DNA from: Bacillota bacterium | GTDB taxonomy: Bacteria; Bacillota; Clostridia; Christensenellales; Aristaeellaceae | Direction: 5' to 3' | Length of the DNA: 16,644 nt | Assembly (NCBI GenBank): GCA_023411375.1 | Contig: JAEYOW010000019.1 | Location: 1-16,644 of the forward strand | Shown: positions 6,527 through 13,370 of the stretch, piece after piece | How the letters are laid out: every line of letters starts with the position of its first letter | How positions within the stretch are numbered: the stretch's first letter is position 1 | The notes under the pieces: model-generated | Databases searched by the model: none | Seen by the model: the letters and a program-made list of their open reading frames with translations, nothing else | What the model was told of the DNA's origin: nothing | Position numbers and translations under genes: made by a program

Positions 6527-6865
6527 CTACTTTTGATAGGCGGTGACAACGTCCCGTATGCAGTTGAGAAAGAATTCCTCGCCCATGGTGTTCAACTTGA
6601 AAAACATCGCCTGGCTACCGCCGGAGGTGATTGCCGACAGAAAGACCCGCCCGTCCGCTTCCAGCAGGGTGACGCTCAGGCTTACCCGGTTGCTGCCGAG
6701 CATGCTGTAGCGTTCATAAACACGCACGGCGCAACGGCAGCCGCCGACGGTAAAATCGCTTCCATCCTCTTTGCTGGCCGAAAGGCTTCCGCCCATCACG
6801 TTTTTCTCCACGTCGTTGAGAATAGCGGAAAAACCGCCGTGCAGCTCGCATTCATATTTTGCCAT
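6527..6865 (-). CDS. DUF6054-like small conserved protein
   Basis: This 112-residue soluble protein has no signal peptide and no membrane segment. It shows a well-kept core with GGSLSASKEDGSDF, RCAVRVYERYS, NRVSLSVTLLEADG and SAITSGGSQAMFFK, followed by a helical C-terminus (FFLNCIRDVVTAYQ). I associate this pattern with the DUF6054 family of small Firmicutes proteins. Its function is unknown. The ATG at 6865 has AGGAGG directly upstream. It has its own promoter at 6910-6918 and no operon partner. The family label is from memory of the motif and should be treated as probable rather than certain. Confidence 0.8.
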   Translation of the reverse strand: MAKYECELHGGFSAILNDVEKNVMGGSLSASKEDGSDFTVGGCRCAVRVYERYSMLGSNRVSLSVTLLEADGRVFLSAITSGGSQAMFFKLNTMGEEFFLNCIRDVVTAYQK

Positions 6866-6909
6866 GCGTACCTCCTGTTGTTCGGCGCTTCGTCCGCCGT
6901 AACGGACCT

Positions 6910-6918
6910 ATTATACCA
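6910..6918 (-). promoter_or_regulatory. Extended -10 promoter of the DUF6054-like gene
   Basis: On the minus strand TGGTATAAT is a perfect extended -10 (TATAAT is the complement of 6910-6915). A TTGTTC 15 bases upstream is a weak -35. It sits about 45 bases before the start codon. Confidence 0.7.
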
Positions 6919-7278
6919 CAGAAGCTTGAAGAACAACGAACGCTTTCATCCGGTGCTGGCCGAAGCGCCGCCGGCGCATGCGCTGCACCATTACAACGCT
7001 GAAAAAGGACTGCTGCGCTACGAATACAACGGCGTGACCCTGATCAAGGTGCGCATGCCGGCCGGAACGGAGCCGGGCTTCAGGCATGGAGCGGACGGTT
7101 CCATGTAGAGCGTCGCGTAGTTTCAGCAGGCGTATCCGGCGGCTGAACCGGGGCAGCCTGAACGTGCGCCCGCGCCGCGCGAGGGCGCACGAGGCGGCGC
7201 TTAAAACGCATATCGAACCGGTTTTCCGTGCGCTGGGTTTCTGGGTTGGATAAGCAGACGGACGATTAACGGTGGAAT

Positions 7279-7320
7279 GCAACCACAGGTTGCGCAATTT
7301 GCAAAGAAGAATTGGTTGCG
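7279..7320. promoter_or_regulatory. GGTTGC repeats upstream of the XRE-ARH promoter, candidate autoregulatory operator
   Basis: GCAACC-ACA-GGTTGC (7279-7293) is a perfect inverted repeat. A further GGTTGCG copy at 7314-7320 overlaps the -35 element. Repeated half-sites near a promoter fit binding by an XRE-type protein, such as the one encoded just downstream. Confidence 0.4.
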
Positions 7321-7343
7321 ATCCTTTTCGCTTTGGTTATAAT
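7316..7343 (+). promoter_or_regulatory. Promoter of the XRE-ARH gene
   Basis: TTGCGA (7316-7321) and TATAAT (7338-7343) are 16 bases apart. They are followed by an AAAAGGAG ribosome binding site and the ATG at 7378. Confidence 0.75.
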
Positions 7344-7377
7344 AGAATCGTAAGCCAAGAAAGAAAAGGAGATTACA

Positions 7378-8961
7378 ATGCTACCTCAAAAGCTGTTTGA
7401 AATACGTAAAAAACGGAAAATGAGCCAGGAAAGCCTGGCGGAAAAAATCGGAGTGTCCCGGCAGGCGATTCAAAAATGGGAGGCGGGCACATCACGCCCG
7501 GATTCGGAAAACCTTCTTAGCCTCGCGCGGGTGCTCGGGGTGACGACGGACACGCTGCTGGGAAACGATACCCGCACAATCGAGGAGCTGCGCCTAGGCC
7601 GGGAGCTGATCCCCGATTATAGCGACGCGCACAAATGGGATACCTATCAATCCCAGCTGCGCCTGGAATACCGGCAGAGCTATGACGAGGGCAGGGACAT
7701 TGAGCGGTTCCAAGGCCTGTTTGCGGAGGTGGAGCGCATCGCACCCGGCCCGGCCAAGGAGCATTTGGCGGACGTTTTGTTCGGGCTGGTTATGGACGCG
7801 GGACAGCGGGAAGATTTTCCCTATGAGGAGCCTTCCGACCTGGAAGGCATCCGCCGGCTGAGCGCGCTTCCGGACACTCGGGCACAGACGCCCGCGGAAC
7901 CCATTCTTCGGGACAGAATCAAAGGCGCTTGGATGGGCAGAATTTGCGGCTGCCTGCTTGGCAAGCCTCTGGAGGGCGCGCGAACCAATATTTTCTGGCC
8001 GAAGCTCAAGGCGACCGGCAATTTCCCGCTTAACCGCTATCTGGTGGGAGCGGACTTTGAGGAGAGCGACCGCGAGGCGTTCCGGCTGGATTCTAGGGGA
8101 AAGATGCTGGCGGATCGGGTGGAATGCGCGCCCGTGGACGACGACACCAACTATACTGTGCTGGCCTGCGAGCTTGTGGAGCGCTACGGCCTGCTGTTCA
8201 CCCCCGCGAATGTGGCGGAGGTTTGGGTGGACGTGCAGTCCAAAAACGCGTATTGCACCGCGGAGCGCGTAGCCTACCGCAACTTCATCGCCGGCTACAG
8301 GCCGCCGGTTTCGGCCGTGTACAAGAATCCTTACCGCGAATGGATCGGGGCGCAAATCCGGGCGGATTATTTCGGGTACATCAACCCCGGCGACCCGCAA
8401 ACGGCGGCGGACATGGCATGGCGGGACGCCAGCATCTCCCATGTGAAAAACGGGATATACGGCGAGATGTTTGTCGCGGCCATGCTGGCCCACGCGGCGG
8501 TCTGCGACGATGTGGAAGAGGTCATCAGCTGCGGGCTTGGCCACATTCCCTCCACCTCGCGGCTGCATGCCGGCCTGAGGGCGATTGTGGAGGCCTATGA
8601 GCGCGGAGTCGGCAGCGATGAATGCTTTAAGAGCATCCATGCCCGCTATGACGAGCATGACGAATACGACTGGTGCCACACCATTCCCAACGCGGAAATT
8701 GTCGTTGCCTCCCTGCTATACGGCAAAGGCGATTATGCAAAAACCATCTGCCTGTCGGTTCAGTGCGGCTTTGACACCGATTGCAACGGCGCGACCGTGG
8801 GCTCCGTCTTTGGAATGATGCATGGCATCGGCTCCATCGACACGGTTTGGAAAGCGCCCGTGCGTGACATGCTGGACACCTCCATCTTCGGCGTGGGCAA
8901 GGTCGGCGTTGACGAGATGGTGGAAAGGACGATGGGGCATATCCGGTTAAAGCGTGGGTAA
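7378..8961 (+). CDS. XRE-family HTH fused to ADP-ribosylglycohydrolase
   Basis: This 527-residue, apparently cytoplasmic fusion has an XRE/Cro-type helix-turn-helix at residues 1-65 (RKKRKMSQESLAEKIGVSRQ then AIQKWEAGTSRP), a linker of unknown fold at about 66-177, and an ADP-ribosylglycohydrolase (ARH) domain at about 178-525. The ARH domain begins IKGAWMGRICGCLLGKPLEG. It carries the paired metal-binding motifs DDDTNYT at 254-260 and GFDTDCNGATVGSVFG at 464-479, so the catalytic aspartates look intact. ARH enzymes hydrolyse ADP-ribose linkages on proteins, DNA, dinitrogenase reductase or small molecules; the substrate here is unknown. The DNA-binding domain suggests a regulator that senses or removes ADP-ribose at DNA, or an ARH enzyme that controls its own expression. 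No partner ADP-ribosyltransferase is visible nearby. It is monocistronic with a clear promoter and terminator. The domain calls are strong; the function of the fusion is inference. Confidence 0.9.
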   Translation: MLPQKLFEIRKKRKMSQESLAEKIGVSRQAIQKWEAGTSRPDSENLLSLARVLGVTTDTLLGNDTRTIEELRLGRELIPDYSDAHKWDTYQSQLRLEYRQSYDEGRDIERFQGLFAEVERIAPGPAKEHLADVLFGLVMDAGQREDFPYEEPSDLEGIRRLSALPDTRAQTPAEPILRDRIKGAWMGRICGCLLGKPLEGARTNIFWPKLKATGNFPLNRYLVGADFEESDREAFRLDSRGKMLADRVECAPVDDDTNYTVLACELVERYGLLFTPANVAEVWVDVQSKNAYCTAERVAYRNFIAGYRPPVSAVYKNPYREWIGAQIRADYFGYINPGDPQTAADMAWRDASISHVKNGIYGEMFVAAMLAHAAVCDDVEEVISCGLGHIPSTSRLHAGLRAIVEAYERGVGSDECFKSIHARYDEHDEYDWCHTIPNAEIVVASLLYGKGDYAKTICLSVQCGFDTDCNGATVGSVFGMMHGIGSIDTVWKAPVRDMLDTSIFGVGKVGVDEMVERTMGHIRLKRG

Positions 8962-9021
8962 ACGTTGGGGCTTTGCTCCGCGATGCCGTTCATCTGGATG
9001 CGTTTGCTTTTTGAAGCCTGA

Positions 9022-9049
9022 GGGCCCGCCGGGAGTGGCGGGCCCTTTT
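9022..9049 (+). terminator. Intrinsic terminator of the XRE-ARH gene
   Basis: Nine-base arms GGGCCCGCC and GGCGGGCCC enclose a 6-base loop and are followed by TTTT. It lies about 60 bases past the stop codon. Confidence 0.9.
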
Positions 9050-9125
9050 GCGTGCTATCGAAGAAAATGAAAAATTGCAGAGGACGGCGGGGGAATGCAC
9101 GTTCTGTTCTCGCGGCTGTTTTTGA

Positions 9126-9386
9126 CTATTTCACATTGATTAATGAATAGGTCTCGCCACGAAAAATCTGCCGGGATGGATCAATTGTAAGGGCCGTCCA
9201 ATAATGGTGCTTGCAAATTATTACTTGTACAATAAAATGTTGTGAATCACGTGGGAACCGCATGTTTTCGATATAAGAAACGGTTTCCAAGGGGAACCAC
9301 TCGGAGGCGGGAGCATTCTTCATCACTGTGCATATGCAGAGTTGCCGATCAAGAAAAGCGCAAAGGAATAATAGAAGAATTAGCAA
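9126..9386 (-). CDS. Hypothetical small membrane or exported protein, start codon unclear
   Basis: The frame encodes a strongly hydrophobic N-terminus (LLLFLCAFL) followed by a short tail with no recognisable family (WFPLETVSYIENMRFPRDSQ and on). A TTG at 9386 is the first standard start but has no ribosome binding site. The frame remains open upstream to 9428, where it reads AGG-AAA-CGC-TTT-ACC-AAA-ATC. This would be a textbook signal or anchor start (MKRFTKILLL) if AGG were ATG, and a TAA lies directly before it. So the gene may have lost its start codon by a single-base change. It lies downstream of the solute-binding-protein remnant on the same strand. Coding status is uncertain. Confidence 0.35.
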   Translation of the reverse strand: MLILLLFLCAFLDRQLCICTVMKNAPASEWFPLETVSYIENMRFPRDSQHFIVQVIICKHHYWTALTIDPSRQIFRGETYSLINVK

Positions 9387-9503
9387 GGCTGTGGATGATA
9401 GAAGCAGGATTTTGGTAAAGCGTTTCCTTTACAAGGAATACCCTTGGTGTGTTATTTATGATATCCCAATCCATAACGCGGATTTCTTGCACGCTGAAAT
9501 TGG

Positions 9504-10782
9504 TTATCGCGCTTCCTCAAAAACCATCTTATATGTATCAAAGATCGCTTTGGCCAAAACACCGCCGCTGGCTTCGCCACGGAAATACTGCCGGCAAACA
9601 AGATTGAAGGCTTGCCCCAGATCGTAGTCGCTCAGCCAAAAAGCTTTGGCCTGGTTTAAAGCGAGTTTATACTCCCGCAAGGCCCGTTCGCTGATGTCCC
9701 ACCTGATTTGTTCGCGGCTGCGCATGTTTGCAAGCTGCAATTCGAGCTGGATTTCCAGCTCCTTTTTTGTGATAGCGTCCGCTGCTGTAATTTGCTCCCG
9801 GAGGCCGTCGATTTTCGCCGTATACCGGTAGCCCATAATTTGATAAAGCTCGGATTCCAAGGGCTTTGCGTCTCTTATAAATGCCGCCGCCTCCTTTGCG
9901 GGGAAATGCTCCACGTAATACCCAAGGAAGCTTGCCGCCTTTTCCTTTTGGGAGGAGAAGGGATTGACGACAAATGCCGTGCCATCAAAGAGCAGGATTG
10001 CCTGGTCGCCTTCAAACAGCGCAAGATTGAGCGGAACAAAATCCGATACCGATTCGTAGTTATATGAAAAATTTCGCCAGCCCGGCAGGAAGGAGCCGTT
10101 CAGCGTAAACAGATGAGCGGGCTGGTCGTTTACCTGATATTTTGTGTATTCCGGGCCTGTATCCATTGCTTTTGCCATAATGGAGACGCCCGGGCCTTCG
10201 GGGATGGAGTCACAGGAGAGAGCGAGCTTATCAAGCAGCCTTGCGAGATCCGCCTCCTGTATTGCGCCGGGCGTCCCGTCTTCCATTCGCGCTTCATATT
10301 GATCAAGCAGCATCCATAAAAGGAAGGGCTTGAGCTCGTCATGGGTGATCTCGAAAGGCGTGATATCCGCTTGCGCCGCAATATCGCCTACCCGGTTATC
10401 CCATGCCAGCAAAAAGTCCAGCAATCCCTCGAAAGAAGAAGGCATGTCCTGTGCGGCAAGGCCAAGCTGTTCAAGCGCATATCGGCTGTAGGCAAGGGTG
10501 TTTTGCGTGACGGCTCTGGGGACGGCTGCGATTTCACCATGGTTAAGCAATGCTTGGGCAACAAACGGCCAGTAGCCTTCCATCGCCCGGTTAATGGAGG
10601 GAATGGAATTGAGCGCGTGATAATAACCCTTTTCAAAGGCGCGTTGAGTGGTAAGCCCAACCGGAAGGGCATAAATATCGATTTCATCTGATTGAAGAAT
10701 AAAAAAGAAAAAGTCAATAAAAAATACTTATAGATAATAAAAACAGCAAGGTTAGTGCTGATAAAATATTGATGAATCTCCG
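9504..10782 (-). pseudogene. Extracellular solute-binding protein remnant, internal deletion and frame break
   Basis: The main frame runs from 10727 to the stop at 9504. It reads LQSDEIDIYALPVGLTTQRA, FEKGYYHALNSIPSINRAME, GYWPFVAQALLNHGEIAAVP and on through a long helical C-terminal part. This looks like the middle and end of a family of large ABC solute-binding proteins from Clostridia, where an SxDIYxLP segment follows an N-terminal lobe. The N-terminal lobe is missing. Just upstream, in another frame (about 10782-10717), a signal-peptide-like sequence RRFINILSALTLLFLLSISI ends at a TGA. The simplest reading is loss of the DNA between signal peptide and LQSDE, with a frame change, leaving an inactive gene. 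An internal ATG at 10583 could start a 359-residue product, but without an export signal or good ribosome binding site. No permease genes lie beside it. Confidence 0.6.
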
Positions 10783-10870
10783 TTCCGTTGACGCGACCGG
10801 AAAAGTCCGCAAAACCGGCCCGATTGCATCGAAAGCTAGAAAATCCTCAGGTCGCCTGCGGATTGTCAGA

Positions 10871-10899
10871 TTGACGCGAATCGGGGTTGTTTCTATAAT
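10871..10899 (+). promoter_or_regulatory. Sigma-A promoter of the kdu operon
   Basis: TTGACG (10871-10876) and TATAAT (10894-10899) are separated by exactly 17 bases, giving a start site near 10906 and a leader of about 45 bases before kduI. Confidence 0.88.
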
Positions 10900-10912
10900 A
10901 AAATCATCATGT

Positions 10913-10928
10913 ATGCATTTCAATGCAT
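10913..10928. promoter_or_regulatory. Palindrome ATGCATTTCAATGCAT, candidate operator of the kdu operon
   Basis: Perfect 7-base arms ATGCATT/AATGCAT with a 2-base centre lie just downstream of the predicted transcription start. This is a typical position for a repressor operator, such as a LacI- or GntR-type uronate regulator. No such regulator gene is in the window. Confidence 0.5.
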
Positions 10929-10950
10929 GAAAATAAGGGGGAGCAATACG

Positions 10951-11775
10951 ATGAAACAACATTTCTGCATGGCGCCCGCGGAGCTGGACAACCTCAACAA
11001 TCAACAGCTGCGGAGCCGTTTTTTGATGGACGGCCTGTTTGCGCCGGATGTGTGCACGGTACATTATGTGCAAGAGGACCGGCTGCTTATTTTTGGACTG
11101 ATGCCGGTGCGGGAAACCCTGACGCTGCGTTGCCCGATGTTTGAGCGGGAGGCCGAGCTGCTTTCCAGGCGGGAGCTGGGGCTGGTCAACGTGGGCGGCA
11201 CGGCCGAGGTGCTGGTGGACGGAAAAGCCTGGACGCTCAAACATAAGGATTGCCTGTACGTCGGCATGGGAGAGCGTGCCGTTGCCGTGCGCAGCCTTAC
11301 GGACGAACCCGCAAAGGTTTACGCGGTCTCCTGCCCGGCGCACAAGGCCCACCCGGACGGTCTGGTGGATTATGAGGGCGCGGTGAAGGTTAAGCTTGGC
11401 AGCCGCGAGCAGTCCAACGAGCGCACGATTGTCAAGTATATCGTCCCTGAAACCATTCCCACCTGCCAGCTGGTGATGGGCATTACGACGCTGGAGAGCG
11501 GAAGCGTATGGAACACCATGCCGCCGCACACCCATTTGAAGCGCGCGGAGGTCTATCTGTACTGCGACGCCGCAAACGAGGCGGTTTTCCACTTCATGGG
11601 CGAGCCGGACAACCTGCGCTCCATCGTTATTCACAGCGAGGAGGCCGTGATTTCGCCCAGCTGGTCCGTGCATTTCGCGGCTGGCACGGCGGCGTATTCC
11701 TTCGTGTGGGCCATGGCTGGCGAAAATCAGGATTTTTCGGATGTTATGCCTATTGATAAGCTGGATTTGAAATGA
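10951..11775 (+). CDS. kduI: 5-dehydro-4-deoxy-D-glucuronate isomerase (KduI)
   Basis: This 274-residue enzyme, close to the usual 276-278, isomerises 5-keto-4-deoxyuronate to 2,5-diketo-3-deoxygluconate (EC 5.3.1.17). The step lies in the cytoplasmic breakdown of unsaturated uronates released from pectin or glycosaminoglycans. It shows the cupin zinc site: H193 and H195 in NTMPPHTHLKRAEVYLY, E200 in the same segment, and H241 in SWSVHF. The family C-terminal motif AMAGENQDFSDVMP is also present. Start: the frame is open to an ATG at 10909, but that one lies at the transcription start. The ATG at 10951 has GGGGGAG upstream and gives the family-length N-terminus. It is the first gene of the operon, followed 54 bases later by kduD, its next pathway step. 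Confidence 0.96.
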   Translation: MKQHFCMAPAELDNLNNQQLRSRFLMDGLFAPDVCTVHYVQEDRLLIFGLMPVRETLTLRCPMFEREAELLSRRELGLVNVGGTAEVLVDGKAWTLKHKDCLYVGMGERAVAVRSLTDEPAKVYAVSCPAHKAHPDGLVDYEGAVKVKLGSREQSNERTIVKYIVPETIPTCQLVMGITTLESGSVWNTMPPHTHLKRAEVYLYCDAANEAVFHFMGEPDNLRSIVIHSEEAVISPSWSVHFAAGTAAYSFVWAMAGENQDFSDVMPIDKLDLK

Positions 11776-11800
11776 GAATATGAAAAGCCTTTTCATATTC
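11776..11800. repeat. 25-base palindrome between kduI and kduD
   Basis: Immediately after the kduI stop, GAATATGAAAAG and CTTTTCATATTC are perfect 12-base inverted arms around a single C. In RNA it would form a 10-11 pair hairpin with a 3-5 base loop. It has no U-tract, so a full terminator is unlikely. It may stabilise the kduI message, set the kduI/kduD ratio or act as a protein site. Confidence 0.6.
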
Positions 11801-11829
11801 CGTCTGTGATGGGGAAGGGTGAGAAAGCT

Positions 11830-12591
11830 ATGAATCTGGATATGTTTTCATTAAAGGGAAAAACCGCGCTGGTTACTGGCTGCGGCGCAGGGCTGGGACA
11901 GGCCATGGCAGTAGGGCTGGCGGCGGCGGGCGCGAATATCGTGGGCATCGATATTGCCGATACTGAAAAAACGCGCGCCATGGTGGAGGCGCAGGGCGCC
12001 GGCTTTTGCGCGGTGCGTGCCAATATGATGGATTTTGAGCAGTACGGGCGGGTCGTCTCGGAATGCCGGGAAGCGTTCGGCTCGCTGGATATCCTGCTCA
12101 ACAACGCCGGCATCATCCGGCGCGACGACGTGCTCTCGTTTTCCGAAAAAGATTGGGACGACGTGCTGAACCTGAACCTGAAGGCCGTGTTCTTTTTTAG
12201 CCAGGCGGTGGCTAAGGTATACCGCGGGCAGGGGACCGGCGGAAAAATTATCAACATCGCCTCCATGCTTTCCTTCCAGGGCGGCATTCGGATTCCCTCT
12301 TACACGGCAAGCAAGAGCGGCGTCATGGGGCTTACAAAGCTGCTGGGCAACGAGCTGGCCGTCTACGGCGTACAGGTGAACGCCATCGCGCCGGGCTATT
12401 TCGCCACCGCCGCTACCCAAGCGCTTCAGGACGACGGGGAGCGCAGCAAGGAAATTCTCGGCAGGATTCCCGCCGGACGCTGGGGCAAGCCGGAAGACCT
12501 TCAGGGCGCTGCCGTGTTTTTGGCCAGCCATGCGTCTGATTATGTGACGGGCTATACCATCGCCGTGGACGGCGGCTGGCTGGCAAGGTAA
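11830..12591 (+). CDS. kduD: 2-dehydro-3-deoxy-D-gluconate 5-dehydrogenase (KduD)
   Basis: This 253-residue short-chain dehydrogenase, the same length as the E. coli enzyme, reduces 2,5-diketo-3-deoxygluconate to 2-keto-3-deoxygluconate with NAD(P)H. The Rossmann glycine motif is TGCGAGLG at 16-23, NNAG is at 91-94, and the catalytic serine, tyrosine and lysine are S145, Y158 and K162 (SYTASK). The stretches GGKIINIASMLSFQGGIR, RIPAGRWGKPEDL and the ending AVDGGWLAR are near-diagnostic for KduD rather than other SDRs. The ATG at 11830 follows GGGTGAG. A start eight codons earlier is in frame but would add residues the family lacks. It works directly after KduI in the same operon. Confidence 0.95.
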   Translation: MNLDMFSLKGKTALVTGCGAGLGQAMAVGLAAAGANIVGIDIADTEKTRAMVEAQGAGFCAVRANMMDFEQYGRVVSECREAFGSLDILLNNAGIIRRDDVLSFSEKDWDDVLNLNLKAVFFFSQAVAKVYRGQGTGGKIINIASMLSFQGGIRIPSYTASKSGVMGLTKLLGNELAVYGVQVNAIAPGYFATAATQALQDDGERSKEILGRIPAGRWGKPEDLQGAAVFLASHASDYVTGYTIAVDGGWLAR

Positions 12592-12622
12592 GCGCGAAAA
12601 AAGAACGGGAAAGGAAACGCTT

Positions 12623-13312
12623 ATGCTTTGGAGGAATGATCAGGAGCTGTTTGATTTGGCGAGGGCGGAGCTTTTTTCCGCCCTCATCGGCGACGTTTTG
12701 GACGCAAACGGATACTATCACCAGTTTTTACCGCAGGAAATCAAGCCCCTGTCCCCCGAAATGAAAATAGTGGGCAGAGCGATGACCGTGCTGGAATGCG
12801 ATGTGTTTGGCGACCGGGTGGAGGGCAGCGCCAATAAACTGATGGAAAAACCGTTCGGGCTGATGTTTCACGCGCTGGACGATCTGAAGGAGAACGAAAT
12901 CTACGTCTGCTCGGGAACGTCGTCCGCCTATGCGATGTGGGGCGGGCTGATGTCCACCCGTGCGAAGATATTAAAGTGCGGGGGCGCTCTGCTCAACGGC
13001 TATTCCCGCGATACGCCGGAGGTGCTGGCCAGCGGCTTTCCCTGCTTTTCGCGCGGAACCTACGCGCAGGATCAGGGGGTGCGGGGCAAGGTGGTGGATT
13101 ACCGCGTGCCCATTGAAATCGGCGGCGTTCGCATTCAGCCGGGCGATATCATCTATGGCGACCTGGACGGCGTGGTGGCCGTGCCGCGCGCGATGGAGGA
13201 AACCATCTTTACCCAGGCGCTGGAAAAGGGCCGGGCTGAAAAAAAGGTTCGGGAGGCTATTTTACAGGGGATGTCCACGGTTGACGCGTTCGCGAAGTTC
13301 GGCATCATGTAG
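12623..13312 (+). CDS. RraA/HMG-aldolase family protein
   Basis: This 229-residue protein of the RraA-like (DlpA/4-hydroxy-4-methyl-2-oxoglutarate aldolase) fold has the typical ALIGDVLDANG start at about 20-30, GRAMTVLE at 51-58, WGGLMSTRA at 106-114, and the active-site Arg-Asp pair R129-D130 in NGYSRDT. The family segment GDIIYGDLDGVVAVPR lies at 174-189. The retained R-D pair, which in characterised members polarises the keto acid and helps hold the metal, argues for an enzyme rather than a purely regulatory RraA. Such enzymes cleave or decarboxylate 2-keto acids to give pyruvate. Its position as third gene, 31 bases after kduD with AAAGGAAA before the ATG, makes 2-keto-3-deoxygluconate or a related keto acid a natural candidate substrate. 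That assignment is inference. The KDG kinase and KDPG aldolase of the usual route are not in the window. Confidence 0.88.
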   Translation: MLWRNDQELFDLARAELFSALIGDVLDANGYYHQFLPQEIKPLSPEMKIVGRAMTVLECDVFGDRVEGSANKLMEKPFGLMFHALDDLKENEIYVCSGTSSAYAMWGGLMSTRAKILKCGGALLNGYSRDTPEVLASGFPCFSRGTYAQDQGVRGKVVDYRVPIEIGGVRIQPGDIIYGDLDGVVAVPRAMEETIFTQALEKGRAEKKVREAILQGMSTVDAFAKFGIM

Positions 13313-13370
13313 CCATGTGAGCGGACGCGAGAACGGGGAACGCGTTCGAAAGTGAAAGGGGAAATGCGGC

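Larger units (their letters stand above)
6919..7377. other. Gene-poor region, possibly holding a decayed coding remnant
   Basis: About 460 bases separate the two divergent genes. On the plus strand, 6927-7108 reads as a protein-like tail (containing NAEKGLLRYEYNGVTLIKVR) ending in TAG. Another frame, 7144-7251, gives RAHEAALKTHIEPVFRALGF before a stop. Neither has a start, and I cannot assign a family; together they could be a degraded gene. A GC-rich hairpin (GTGCGCCC 7164-7171 / GGGCGCAC 7183-7190) lies between. The right end holds the promoter and repeats of the XRE-ARH gene. Confidence 0.3.

Noticed and set aside
6533..7108. 191-codon plus-strand frame
   Set aside because: Its first two thirds are antisense to the DUF6054-like gene. 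Only its tail is mentioned, as a possible remnant.
7594..8679. 361-codon minus-strand frame opposite the XRE-ARH gene
   Set aside because: It is antisense to a well-supported ARH domain with no family resemblance, and is a codon-bias shadow.
9328..9627. 99-codon plus-strand frame
   Set aside because: It overlaps the binding-protein remnant antisense, has no start signal and has no recognisable family.
10714..11796. 360-codon minus-strand frame opposite kduI
   Set aside because: It is the mirror of the kduI codon pattern, rich in His/Arg with no domain. Only its last 22 codons (signal-peptide-like) are used, as part of the binding-protein remnant.
11851..12531. 226-codon minus-strand frame opposite kduD
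   Set aside because: It is antisense to a confident KduD and has no recognisable domain.
13338..13347. GAACGCGTTC palindrome before the sensor kinase gene
   Set aside because: At only 10 bases in GC-rich sequence it could easily arise by chance, and no promoter is next to it.
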